A stretch of DNA of 64,000 nucleotides from Hippophae tibetana (taxonomy: Eukaryota; Streptophyta; Magnoliopsida; Rosales; Elaeagnaceae). The stretch lies in the NCBI GenBank assembly GCA_037013495.1, contig CM072801.1:20023001-20087000 (forward strand), in the 5' to 3' direction. The translations under genes were made by a program, and so were the position numbers. Shown here piece by piece: positions 47,701 through 58,949 of the stretch (its first letter is position 1; the number at the start of each line of letters is the position of its first letter). A model generated the notes under the pieces. The model saw nothing but the letters and a program-made list of their open reading frames with translations, had not been told where the DNA came from and searched no databases.

Positions 47701-50700
47701 CAGCAATCATATATGTAGGAAGAAGGAATATTTCTCAAATTTGATGAAAGTTTCAAAGATTCAGTGAAGCTGGGCAATGATTCAAGCATGGTGGTAACAG
47801 GAAAGGGTAATGTACAATTGCATGTGAATGGAATAGCTCAGATCATCACAGGAGTATTTTATGTGCCGGAGTTGAAAAATAATTTATTGAGTATTGAGCA
47901 ATTACAAGAAAAAGGGCTTACCATTGTATTTCAAAATGGAAAGTGTAAAGTGTTTCATCTTGAGAGAGGCATAATCATGGAGATGAAGACGTCTTCGAAT
48001 TGAATGTTCATACTGCATGCTATTTCTAAGCCTATAACATCTACTTATTTTAATACAATTACGGATGATATAGTGCAACTTTGGCACTATAGATATGGAT
48101 ATTTGAGCTTTAAGAGCTTAAACTCTGTAAGAAAAGAAGATTGTAAATGGTTTATCACAGCTTAAGTCTTCTTTAAGGCTATGCAAGGATTGCTTGGTAG
48201 GAAAGTAGCAAAGGTACTTATTTCCAAGGAAGAGCACTTGCGAACTTCACAAATTCTCCAATTAGTACATGCTGATATTTATGGATTAAGCAAACCCATT
48301 TCTAACAGCAAAAAAAAATGTATTTGATCACCTTCACTGATGACTTTAGTAGAAAAATATGGGTTTATTTTTTAATAGAAAAATCATAAGCCTTTGTTAT
48401 TTTTCAAAGATTTAAGACTCATGTTGAGAAGGAAACAAACTCATCTATTAGAGCCTTACATACTGATCGAGGAGGTGAATTTACATCACAAGAGTTCACC
48501 ACTTTCTTAGATGTACATGGTATACAAAGATAATTGACAATTGCATACACGCCACAACATAACAGTGTTGCGAAACGAAAAAAATAGAACTATTATGAAT
48601 ATGGTTCGGAGTATGATTTCAGAGAAGAAAATCCCCAAAACTTTCTGGCCTGAAGCAGTCAACTGGACAATACATGCCTTTCGCAGTTCCACATTAGCAG
48701 TGCAAAATTAGACTCCACTTAGAGTGGAGTTAGGCCTTCAATTGCGTACTTTCGAGTTTTTGGTTGTCTCTCTCATGTTTATGTGCCTAATGTTAAAAGA
48801 ACTAAGCTTATTGATAAGAGTTTGAGTTGTGTTATGCTGTGAGTTAGTGAAGAGTCCAAAGCTTATAAACTCTATGATCCAAATTCATAGAGAATCATCA
48901 TCAGTCGGGATGTTGTATTTGAAGAAGACAAGAATTGGGACTAGGATAAGACTTATGACGAATCCATTGTGTAAGACTTGGAATGGGGTGATCTTGAGGA
49001 GGAAGCAGCTATGGTTGATGGAATTGAAGAGAGATTGAATATGATCTTGAAGTTGATATAGAAGTAGAAGAGGAGAATTTTTCCTCTTATTCTTTGACTG
49101 AAGATAGCTCTCTTAGCTCACTTGCAGGGAAGATTAGGAGACCACCAGCTTGGGCGAGAGACTATGACACAGGAGAAGGCCTTCCTGAAGAAGATAATGC
49201 AGCTCATTTGGCCATGTTTGTAGCAACTGATCCTATTCATTTTGAAGATGCTGTGAAGAGTGAAAAATGAAGGATGGCCATGGACTTGGAATTGGAAGCA
49301 ATCAACAAAAATGGCACGTGGGAATTGACAGAGTTACCTAAGGGAGGCAAAACAGTTGGAGTGAAATGGATTTATAAGACTAAACTTAATGAAAATGGAG
49401 AAGTGGAATAACACAAGGCTAAGCTTGTAGCAAAGGGGTACACTCAGTAGCATGGGGTAGACTATACTAAAGTATTTGCACCTGTAGCACGCATGCAGAA
49501 AAGTCATTTGGTGGTAGCAATTACAACTCAAAGAAACTGGACCCTCTACCAGCTAGACGTGAAATCTGTCTTTCTACATGGTGAGTTAAAGAAGAGGTTT
49601 TTGTAGAGCAACCTTGTGGTTATGTACAAAAAAGACATGAACAAAAGGTTTACAAGTTAAAGAAGACACTCTATGAGCTCAAGTAAGCCTCTCATGCATG
49701 GTACAATCGTATAGAAGCTTACTTCATGAAGAAAGGTTTTGAGAAGTATGACTATGAGCATACTATGTTCATCAAGATAAGGAAAGAAGACAAAGTATTA
49801 ATTATTAGTCTTCATCATTTTTACTAGAAATGATGATTTGATGTTTACAGAATTAAAAAATTCCATGAAAGATGAGTTTGACACGATAGATCTTGGTAAG
49901 ATAGGCATTTCCTTGCTCATGAGGTCTTGTAAAGATCAAATGGAATTTTTATCAATCAAAAGAAGTATGCATTAAAGGTGTTGAAACAGTTTGGAATGGA
50001 GAAGAGTAATTTTGTTCATAATCCAATTGCCCCTGGCTTTAAGCTCATGAAAGATGAAGGTGGAGTTAAGGTGGACAAGATTTACTACAAACATGTTGTG
50101 GGTAGTCTCATGTATCTCATAGCCACTCGACTAGACATGATGTTTGTGGTGAGTCTTATTAGTAGGTATATGGAAAATCTTATTGAGCTTCATTTACAAG
50201 TAGCAAAAAGGGTACTGAGATATTTGCAGGGAACAACTGACTTTGAAATTCTCTATAAGAAGGGAGGAGATGATAAACTTGTTATCATGATCGAGATTTG
50301 GATGAAAGAAAGAACACTCTAGGTTATGTGTTTTTATTGAATTCATGAGCAATATCATGGTCATCTAAGAAGCAACCAATAGCAAGTCTATCATCCACAA
50401 AGGCAGAATTTATCGCTGTAGTTTCGTGTACATGTCAGGCCGTATGGTTGAAAAGGGTGTTGGAAAAACTGGATCAGAATCAAGGCAAGCCAACGATTAT
50501 TCACTGTGATAGTAGCTCTGCAATTGAACCTTCAAAGAACCCAATAATGCATGGTTGTAGTAAGCACATAGATGTGCATTTCCATTTCCTTCGAGAGCTC
50601 ACAAAGACTGGTACTATGGAGTTGGTGCATTGTGGCACACAGGAACAGTTGATGTGATGACTAAACCACTGAAGTTGAATGTCTTTTTGAAACTGCGATA

Positions 50701-51324
50701 TAATAGCCAAGTTATTCTCAGATAAACGCAGAGCAATTTCTCCAAATTCCTTTATCTGTTTATAAGTTTTTCTGTTTTAACAATTAGTACATTTTAAACA
50801 CTTCATTTATTTATTGTCAATTTTATTTTTTTGATATTTTATAAAAAAATTAAATTTGATCAAATTTAACCATTAGAAGTAGCAGTAGCAGGGCTGATGG
50901 ATATTTAAATAAAAATGTCTCAAATTGAAACTTGCAGATATACTTTGCGAAGCAACAAAATAATGAACAGAAATAGTTATACTCAAAGAATATTTTTAAA
51001 AATGGTAGTAAAATTAAAATTAATTTGATAAATAATTATTAATTAAAATAATATCATATATATTTTTAATTTTTAATTAACTATTATATTAATTATAATA
51101 ATTATATAATTTATGATACTGATTTTTTTTTAAAAGAAGAAAACCTCGCGACGAGATAGCTCTGCCTTCCAAGCAGCCTCTCTCTCTGCAACCTCACGTT
51201 CACGCTCTTCGATGTAGCTTTGCATTTCTCTCTCCTTCATGATTCGATCTTGTATATCAGCCTCCAGAGCTTCCTTAAGCTCCTGTACAAACTTATCTAC
51301 CACCGCTTTGATTCTCAGAGACAT
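44719..51324 (-). CDS. Small conserved coiled-coil protein, 117 aa, two coding exons
   Basis: Coding exon 1 is 51145-51324 and exon 2 is 44719-44892, joined in phase 0 by GT-AG; 354 bp in total. The start is taken at 51324 ('MSLRIKAVVDKFVQEL'); an in-frame upstream ATG at 51366 would add 14 residues. Residues about 10-85 are highly charged and heptad-like ('RIMKEREMQSYIEERERE', 'EIARQEARLKMEKENLEKEK'), predicting one long coiled coil. The C-terminus 'EITVSGEKYRCLRFSKAKK' is basic. There is no signal peptide or membrane segment. I recognise it as plant-conserved in style but know no function. The 6.25-kb intron holds a Copia element. The gene is head-to-head with the REME1-like gene. Confidence 0.8.
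44893..46532 (-). other. Left part of the 6.25-kb intron
   Basis: AT-rich intron sequence without coding signals, between exon 2 of the coiled-coil gene and the Copia insertion. Confidence 0.6.
46808..47767 (+). pseudogene. Copia E3 gag and protease start
   Basis: Starts 'MTENSFV' at 46808, with gag core 'FDGNYDHWAMLMENFLRSKE' and 'IWDSLKHKYQGTTRVKRAHL' (UBN2 type). The zinc knuckle 'CYNCHKLGHFQWEC' and protease 'WFLDSGCSNHIC' are at 47550-47720. Stops occur at about 46831, 46908, 46994 and 47261. The RGRGRGNFG-type basic stretch before the knuckle is typical of the family. Confidence 0.88.
47764..50660 (+). pseudogene. Copia E3 integrase, RT and RNase H
   Basis: Pre-integrase: 47764-48200 ('GVFYVPELKNNLLSIEQL'). 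Integrase core: 48320-48600 ('ITFTDDFSRKIWVYF', 'LHTDRGGEFTSQEF'). RT: 49260-49900 ('NGTWELTELPKGGKTVGVKW', 'KLVAKGYTQ'); the catalytic YVDD region near 49810-49835 is frameshifted. Late RT: 49978-50322 ('HVVGSLMYLIATRLDMMF'). RNase H: 50330-50660 ('HCDSSSAIEPSKNPIMHGCS', 'KHIDVHFHFLREL'). Many stops; not functional. Confidence 0.88.
50783..51144 (-). other. Right part of the 6.25-kb intron
   Basis: AT-rich intron sequence. The donor GTTTTC directly follows the exon-1 GAG codon on the minus strand (51144-51139). Confidence 0.6.
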
Positions 51325-51759
51325 CCCAACAAACTTCACATATCGCAGAATCTCAACTCTAACCACTAAAAATTAATATCGATAACTTTTAATGTATCAA
51401 TTCAGCTCTCTGTAGGTCACTTCGATCTAACTGCAACAATCATCAAAATCAAGAACCAAAAACTTTCTAAGAAAATCTATATTTCAGTTTCGCGAGAAAG
51501 AGCAGGGTTAGGTTTTGTACTACAAGGCCAAGTAGTTGAAATGAAACGCAATCGTATTTTATCTGTATTGTGAGAATTCTCAAGTCTCAGACGACTCTCT
51601 ATGACTAGATGAGATGAGCAAAGAAGCAAAGAAGCAAAGAAGCAAACAAGGTAGGGAAAGAGTTTTAGTTTCATGGACTTAGACTTCTCTGTCCCTACTG
51701 ACCCAGTGGGTCCATCGTTTATAATCATTTGAAGTCCACTGAAAGATGCAATTAAAACG
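51325..51759. promoter_or_regulatory. Putative bidirectional promoter
   Basis: Only 435 bp separate the start codons of the coiled-coil gene (minus) and the PPR gene (plus). No strong TATA box is seen in either direction, as is common for housekeeping plant genes. A short A-rich tandem repeat (AAGAAGCAAAG, about 51620-51645) lies inside. Confidence 0.5.
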
Positions 51760-53730
51760 GTGCGTTTGAGTCTTACCAGCAACTGTGAAGTATTGGAGCG
51801 ACTTTTCCGTTGTAGCAAAATAGCTCATGCCATGAGAAGAGCCATCATCACCAAGTTTCGTTCATATTCTCAGACGGTCGTGGCGTCTCTGAATTCTCCA
51901 GAACCGTCGTCATCTTCCTCTCTGGTTGATGATTTCACCAGGTATTGCTATCAGAGAGACCTTCCCAGAGCCATGATAGCATTGGAAGTCATGCAAAGCC
52001 GAGGCATTTGTGCAGATTCCTTCACTTATGCTGAGCTTATCAAATGTTGTGTGGATCGTGGGGCTGTAGAACAAGGTAAGTTAGTTCACAAGCATGTTTT
52101 CTTTAATGGATACCGGCCAGATACGATTCTTATGAACATTCTTATGAGTATGTACGTTAAATTTGGTTTGTTGGATGAAGCACGGGAATTGTTCGACGAA
52201 ATTCCTGACAGAAATGTTGTTTCTTGGACCACAATGATAGCAGCTTATTCTAATGCTAAGTTGAATGACAGGGCGTTGGAGTTCTTGGTTTTGATGTTTA
52301 GAGAAGGTGTTAGGCCTAACATGTTCACTTATTCTTCAGTTCTAAGAGCTTGTGATGGGTTGTGGAGTCTTAGACAGCTTCATTGTAGTATAAATAAAGT
52401 TGGTTTAGAATCAGACGTCTTTGTTCGAAGTGCTATCATTGATGTTTACTCAAAATTAGGTGAGCTGCAAAGTGCACTTGGTGCTTTCAATGAGATGACC
52501 ACCGCAGATTTCGTTGTTTGGAATTCCATTATTGGTGGGTTTGCCCAGAACAGTGATGGAGATGAAGCTTTGAATCTTTTCAAAAGGATGAAAAGAGCTG
52601 GGCTTTTTGCCACTCAATCTACACTGACAAGTGTTTTGAGAGCCTGCACTGGCTTAGCTCTTTTGGAGTTGGGCAGGCAAGTTCATGTCCATGTTCTGAA
52701 GTATGATCAAGATCTAATTTTGAACAATGCAATTTTGGATATGTATTGCAAGTGTGGCTGCGTTGAAGATGCGAACACTGTTTTTACAAGGATGGAAAAG
52801 AAGGATGTAATATCTTGGAGCACCATGATTGCAGGACTAGCTCAAAACGGTCTCAGTAAAGAGGCATTGAATTTTTTTGAGTCAATGAAAGGGTCTGAGC
52901 CAAGACCTAACTACATTACAATGCTTGGGGTTCTATTTGCTTGTAGCCATGCCGGGTTAGTACATGATGGATGGAACTATTTTCGTTCAATGAAGGAAGT
53001 TTATGGTATTGATCCCGGAAAGGAGCATTATGGTTGCATGATTGATCTTCTTGGTAGGGCTGGGAGGCTTGATGAAGCAGTAAGGTTAATTCATGAAATG
53101 AAATGTGAACCAGATGCTGTTACATGGAGAGCGTTGCTTGGTGCATGCAGGGTACACAAAAATGCAGATCTAGCAGCATATGCTGCCAAACAAATTCTTA
53201 AGCTGGACCCACAAGATACTGGAACCTATATAATGTTGTCCAACATTTATGCTACATCTCAGAAGTGGGAGGATGTTACAGAAGTTAGGAGAACCATGAA
53301 TATCCGAGGGCTCAGGAAAGAACCAGGGTGTAGCTGGATTGAGGTGAACAAGAAGATACATGCTTTTACTTTAGGTGATAAGTCGCATCCACAAATCGAT
53401 GAAATAAATGGACAGCTCAGTCAGTTTATTTGTAGACTAATGGAAGTTGGTTATGTTCCAGACATAAATTTTGCTTTGCAAGATCTTGAAGAGGAACAAA
53501 GAGAAGATTCACTTCGATACCACAGTGAGAAATTGGCAATAGTCTTTGGAATGATGAGCTTGTCAAAGGGGCAGACCATTAGAATCAAGAAAAACCTAAG
53601 GATTTGCGGAGACTGCCATGTCTTCACAAAACTCTTAGCAGAGATGGAGCATCGAATTATAGTGATCAGAGATCCCATTAGATACCACCATTTTAAAAAT
53701 GGTGTGTGTTCTTGTGGAGACTACTGGTAG
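51760..53730 (+). CDS. REME1: PPR-DYW mitochondrial RNA editing factor, REME1-like, 656 aa
   Basis: Intronless. A basic, Ser-rich N-terminus is consistent with a mitochondrial presequence; an alternative start is M25 at 51832. PLS-type PPR repeats fill about residues 50-460 ('DSFTYAELIKCCVDRGAVEQ', 'RNVVSWTTMIAAYSNAKLND', 'VVWNSIIGGFAQNSDGDEAL'). E/E+ domains ('EPGCSWIEVNKKIHAF') and the DYW cytidine deaminase domain follow. Deaminase residues are intact: H588 and E590 in HSEK, C616 and C619 in CGDC; the protein ends in DYW. The sequence strongly resembles Arabidopsis REME1 (At2g03880), which boosts C-to-U editing of mitochondrial transcripts including nad2. It probably binds its RNA target through the PPR array and supplies editing activity. 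Looks intact. Confidence 0.93.
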   Translation: MRLSLTSNCEVLERLFRCSKIAHAMRRAIITKFRSYSQTVVASLNSPEPSSSSSLVDDFTRYCYQRDLPRAMIALEVMQSRGICADSFTYAELIKCCVDRGAVEQGKLVHKHVFFNGYRPDTILMNILMSMYVKFGLLDEARELFDEIPDRNVVSWTTMIAAYSNAKLNDRALEFLVLMFREGVRPNMFTYSSVLRACDGLWSLRQLHCSINKVGLESDVFVRSAIIDVYSKLGELQSALGAFNEMTTADFVVWNSIIGGFAQNSDGDEALNLFKRMKRAGLFATQSTLTSVLRACTGLALLELGRQVHVHVLKYDQDLILNNAILDMYCKCGCVEDANTVFTRMEKKDVISWSTMIAGLAQNGLSKEALNFFESMKGSEPRPNYITMLGVLFACSHAGLVHDGWNYFRSMKEVYGIDPGKEHYGCMIDLLGRAGRLDEAVRLIHEMKCEPDAVTWRALLGACRVHKNADLAAYAAKQILKLDPQDTGTYIMLSNIYATSQKWEDVTEVRRTMNIRGLRKEPGCSWIEVNKKIHAFTLGDKSHPQIDEINGQLSQFICRLMEVGYVPDINFALQDLEEEQREDSLRYHSEKLAIVFGMMSLSKGQTIRIKKNLRICGDCHVFTKLLAEMEHRIIVIRDPIRYHHFKNGVCSCGDYW

Positions 53731-55800
53731 CTGAAAACGAAGCTTAGGAGTTTTTACACTTCGCACTTGCTTTGTATTGACACTCTGGATAAATTGGATG
53801 TTTGTCATCATCAACTACAGTCAGATCTGGAGACGATATGACCTATAATTGGTATCATTTTGAAGGAACTAGAACTGGGATTATTTTGGTTTGGAGATGC
53901 ATCTACAAGAGACCGAAGACCTAGAACTGGGACTAGAGATGCATCTGCTTGCTTGGTTCAGCAAAAAGTATCTTGTTCTATTACAAGAGACCTAAGATCA
54001 CACTCATATCAACTGTAAAACGAGTCAATCATATTGAAAAGGGTTATAGATTCCGTTTTGAAGCCTATACGAGTATGGGTAGAGCAGCTGACGAGAAGAT
54101 GAATCAAAGTAACTTATTAGAGGTTATTTGATAAAATGTGAAATAAGATACATCACAAACGTATCATGCTTGTGCCATGTCTATCATAGAATCGGTTCAA
54201 ACGATGCAGTAGACTTCTGTAATACCGGAGTCTCATGCATGTAACAAGTGAAAGGTACAAAAAATGAAAAAGAGGAAACGCTAAATATATTCCATCACAA
54301 ACTGAGTAAATAAAATTTGTTTCGATATTATAATATAATTAGATGTAGTATACATATATGTCTACATAATTGGGGTGAATAAGCCATGAAACTTCATATT
54401 CCTTTTCCAATTCCAATTCTATACATTTACATACATTAGAGATTTCGGATAATGGGAATGGCAGCGCTATCTATATTGATCAGGTTAATAGCTCTTCTAT
54501 TATATAATAGAATCACCACTTAGAGCCCTAAATTTAGGGGGACAATTGATTTTAGAGTGCAAAAAATCCATTGGCGTATCATACATAATAAAATGTGTAG
54601 TCTATCCTATTATAGAAATAAATGAAGCACAATCATATTTAATATTTAGGTCGGTACATCATTTTTGTCCTAGATATCGATCCCATATAAAAATTGATAA
54701 TCGACAAGAAAAGTTATAAAAACAAAACAAATACCAACAAAATTGAAGAGAATAATTGTGCTAAAATGAAATATAACAATCATTGGAATGAGAGAGAATC
54801 AATTTGATGGGAAGCATTGTTTGATTCACTTAATTACTCGTTTTATTGTATCAATTTGATTCATATTTATTATCAAATTGTATGCTTCATTTCCCAAATA
54901 AAAAATTGATAAATATAGAACTGAAGATCAAAAACGAAAATTATAATAATTTCTTTGAGAAAAATTTGTACATAAAAGAACAATGATGATCTATTCTTAC
55001 AAAGCTATCCAATATTAATATTATATTATAATATCAACCCAAAAATTAGATATTACTGGTATAATTATAATCAAACAAGTTAGCAAATAAAAAAAATGGA
55101 TGATTGAATTTATATGAAATTGAAGATGATACATATAGATGAGTTTTTGGTCCATTTAATTTATAACTTTATTCGATTAACATATTAATTATGTAATTAT
55201 TAAAATAAGTTATTTTTAGTCTTATAATTTCATGTTTGAATTAAATTAATTTAATTCTTTTAAAAATTGATACTTTGATAGGGGTAAAATTGAAATTTTC
55301 TTTTATCAATAAAAATATATATTCTTTCTCACCATCTCTCCTCTCAACCTATGTATTTCATCAAATAAATATCTTTCATTTCTCTCTTTACTGATCTTTC
55401 TCATCATACTCTTAATAAAGTAATCATATTTAGTTATTTTTTATTACAAAAAGAAATTTTCAATTTTACCCTTACAAATATATCCTTTTCTCTCTTTACT
55501 AATCTTTCTTATCATATTCTCAATAAAGTAATGTTGAGAAAAACACTTCCAAGGTCATTTAGTTATTGCAAAAAATGAAACTTAGATCCAATATTTATTT
55601 TTTGTAACAATTAGTCTTATTGTTATGAAAAAGTGATCGTATAAGGATAAAAGTAATTTTTTATTTATTTTATTTTTTAATTACATTAGAGAGAGATTGT
55701 TATAACTTAAGTAAACTATAATCGAAAGAATTAAAGAAAAAAAATAGAAAAACTAAATAAAAACATTAAAAATAGTTATTTCTCTTTATGCATTGATTTT
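53731..55800. other. Intergenic AT-rich sequence downstream of the PPR gene
   Basis: The first few hundred bases probably hold the 3' UTR. The rest is AT-rich with no gene. A 60-codon open stretch at 53949-54131 is unassigned. Segments near 55320-55540 repeat similar words (CTTTACTGATCTTTCTCATC and CTTTACTAATCTTTCTTATC), a diverged local duplication. Confidence 0.5.
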
Positions 55801-55829
55801 TTAATACAATAGAACTAAACTATTACAAA

Positions 55830-57915
55830 ACAAATTGCATGCCCTCACACACCCTCAACACATGCCCACGCGCTTGTCCTGTGCGGGTTAATACTCATTT
55901 TTCGTAAATCTCGCCCCCACACGGGTGCCAATCTATCCAAACGCGTCCAAAATCAATTTTTGAGATATTTTTCACCTTTTTTAGCCTTTTTTCTCATCTA
56001 TAAAATGACCATTTCCTCCATTGTAAAAATCATCCCTCAAAACCCTCAAAATTTATTCTCTCTCTAGATTTAGCTCTCTAGTTCTTAGTTTTTTTAGTTC
56101 TCTTTTTGAGAAGAATTAGTTATGTTTTTATATATTTATAGTTTTTGATTCAATAAACGGAAATGTAAATTCATTTAGAGGTTTTCAAGCAACAAAATTA
56201 AAATCAAAGTTCTGTAAGGAGTTTTTTGATGTATAATTTTAAAATGAATTCTTTACAGTTATTTTTTTATATTTTATTCTTATATGTTATGTTTAATTTT
56301 TTGTGACTAAATTTAACATGGTTGACTCTTTGTAAATATGATATAATAATAACATTGTTATGCTTACGAAATATTAAATAGGTAAAACATTCAATAAAAT
56401 AAATTGATTTTGTTTTATTCAAGATTTTATATTAAGGATATTTGAGAGAAATATATTATTTTTCATTACAAACTTAAATCTGAAAATTAGATTCCAAGGT
56501 TTAATTATCTTGTTTTATTTAGAGTAGCGTTCTTTTATTTGTTGGTACAATCGCTAGATAGTTAGAGTGTAATAGAACACTTGATCGATCGAGGAACTTC
56601 AGATCCAAATTGGATCAATTGACATAATCTATCAAGCCCATGGTCAATCGATCGAGTTTCTATCTAGGGGATACTAATAATAAATTGAATTAGGGTTGTC
56701 ATTACTAGATTGATCGAAAATTGACTCGATTAATCAAGCACCTGATAAGTCGTGTTTCAATCAAGAGCTCTTGGGTTAAAATTTGGGATGGTTAGATCAA
56801 TCGAGTTTTTTAGTTAGCACCAAAACCTTATGCTTTTCACCACTAGTTTTTATCTCGACCATTGGATCAAGAAAATTTGGACAAAACCCAAATTATACTC
56901 AAAATATACACTAAAATACAACATAAGAGGTCATCAAAACACACAATTGACACAAGAAGAAGGGAGAGATCAATGATCATAATCTTGGGCAATCTTTGGA
57001 GAATACTTTAAATAAGAGATTAAGGATCAATGATTCTAGCTGCATTAGTTATTTCATTAATTTACAATATAATTATCTATATTTCTTTCTATTTAATTTT
57101 CATGATTATGATGATGATTCTTATAGAACATATAGATATTTAATTTGTTAATATGATTGTGTACAATTTCGAAGCCTTAAACTATGATTTAATTAATTTA
57201 ATATTATGATATATTTTAGTTTTAATTCTTAAATTCTATGTGTTCAATTCTGTGTTTTGAATATCAAAACCTTGCATGTTATGAATTAAGGTGATCAATT
57301 AGTTTATTGCATGTATATGTTTATTGTTAAATCATGAGTTTGGTAAGAAATTGCTCATTCTTGTGATTGAAGTAAAAAAATTGTGATTTTATTGCAATTA
57401 AGATTGAGTGCTTAGGCTTTATTATAAATAAATTTTAATCTTATCTAATTTAGTTATTATTTTTCAAGATCATAATATAATGAATGAATTAAATCCAATA
57501 ATTATAATTATAGATTGTTCAAGATTAAAGTTGGTTAATAATATAAGTGTTAATCAATTTCAATAAAAAAGTAGGAAGTCCTAGGTGTTATAAGATTTCT
57601 AAAACTAAAATTAAGAATTAAAGAAGGATTTTAAATTATAAATTCGATTTAGCACTTAAGAAACTAATTTTGATTTATGACATGATTAGTTTAATTATTT
57701 TCTCATTATTTTATGATTTTTTTTCTTTTTACAATCAATCCAAAACCCCAATTACTAACTTTAATTGACTCAATAACAAACTAGAAATTAGAAGCATAAT
57801 TATCATAATTCCATTGCGAGTTTGACCTATATTTGAGCTATATTAATACTAACACAATAATTTTATTAGTAATAAGGAATTAACTTTTGATGTGTCTTTT
57901 CAAGATGGATAAAAA
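55830..57915 (+). repeat. Probable 5' LTR/leader of an Athila-like Gypsy element
   Basis: CTATAAAATG at about 55997 with a downstream C-rich leader resembles the LTR core promoter of Athila-like elements. The region ends just before a tRNA-Asp-type primer site TTGGCATCATGCCGCTAGTG (about 57919-57938; consensus TGGCGCCGTTGCCGGGG). The left LTR edge was not found. Repeated ATCGATCGAG words occur at 56580-56830. Confidence 0.45.
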
Positions 57916-58026
57916 ATTTGGCATCATGCCGCTAGTGATTGATTTAAATTTTCATATCAATTATTTTCTTATTTTTATTTTTTCAATTTTTTATCTTTAT
58001 TACTTACTTATGTTTTTTTCCCTACT

Positions 58027-58740
58027 TATTTTTGTTTGAAGTTTTGAAACAATCACTATCCATCATATATCCCAATTTGGAGGTAGCTTTTGAACTTAAA
58101 TCTCGACTAATACATTTGTTACCTACTTTCAAGAATTTAGATGGAGAAAACTTGTACAAGCATTTGAAGGAATTTTATGTAGTATGCTCTAGCACGAAAC
58201 CAATTGGATCATAGAGGAGTAAATCAAACTCATATTCTTCCTCTTCTCAATAATTGACAATGCCAAAGAGTGGCTTTACTACCTCTCTTTAGGTACCATC
58301 ACCACATGGGCTGAAATGAAGAAATTATTTTTTAAGCATTAGTTTCCAACTTCCAAGACCACACTCCTTAGAAAAGAAATTTGTGGCATTTGACAATCCA
58401 ATGGGAAGACCCTATATGAGTATTGAAATAGGTTTATAAGAATGTGTGTCAGCTGCCTCACCATCAGACATCAAATTAGTGAGCAGATTCTTCTCTAATA
58501 TTTTTACAAAGGACTATTGATAAAGGAGATAAGAATGGTAGATGCAGCTAGTAGAGAAGCATTGGTAAAGAAGATCCCAGTTAAGAAAAGAAACTTGACT
58601 GCATCTATGATTACTAATTCTCAATAATTTAGTACCAGGATTGACCAACCACCAAGAAAGGTAAGTTTTTCTAACACCTTTGGGCATAAATTGGATAATC
58701 TTATTACTTTGGTGCAACAATTGGTCATTGGATAAGTTAA
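58027..58740 (+). pseudogene. Athila-like gag relic (plus strand)
   Basis: Just downstream of the primer site, frames give 'NLDGENLYKHLKEFYVVCSS', 'IDNAKEWLYYLSLGTITTWA', 'LLIKEIRMVDAASREALVKK' and 'LDNLITLVQQL', the Gypsy gag sequence order. Several stops and frame changes. Nothing of pol follows. Confidence 0.65.
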
Positions 58741-58949
58741 GATGTGTGACATCTACTCTACTATAGGGTACCCCCTAATATGTGTCTCACTTTTCAAGAA
58801 AGTTGTTTTATGCAAGCCAATGTTATTTTTTATTCTAAGCATAAAGGCCCAATTATGATCCCAAATTTAATACTTACAATGTATGATGGAAATGAAATTG
58901 ATGGAGCCATGTGAGCCTTTCTTAGTGTATCATCAACCATATTCTTTTC

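Larger units (their letters stand above)
46533..50782 (+). mobile_element. Decayed Copia element E3 inside the coiled-coil gene's intron
   Basis: The 5' LTR is about 46533-46747 (TGTTAGTG to TTTTAACA), followed by primer site TTGGTATCAAAAC. The 3' LTR survives only as its last 85 bp (about 50698-50782, ATAATAGCCAAGTTATTCTC to TTTTAACA), because a deletion removed the pol end, the purine tract and most of the LTR. Flanks ATTAT (46528-46532) and ATTAG (50783-50787) agree at 4 of 5. It lies antisense to the host gene, so its signals are not read in the gene's transcript. Confidence 0.85.

Noticed and set aside
54850-55800. Possible gene in the spacer after the PPR gene
   Set aside because: Very AT-rich, with no open frame or splice pattern that can be supported.
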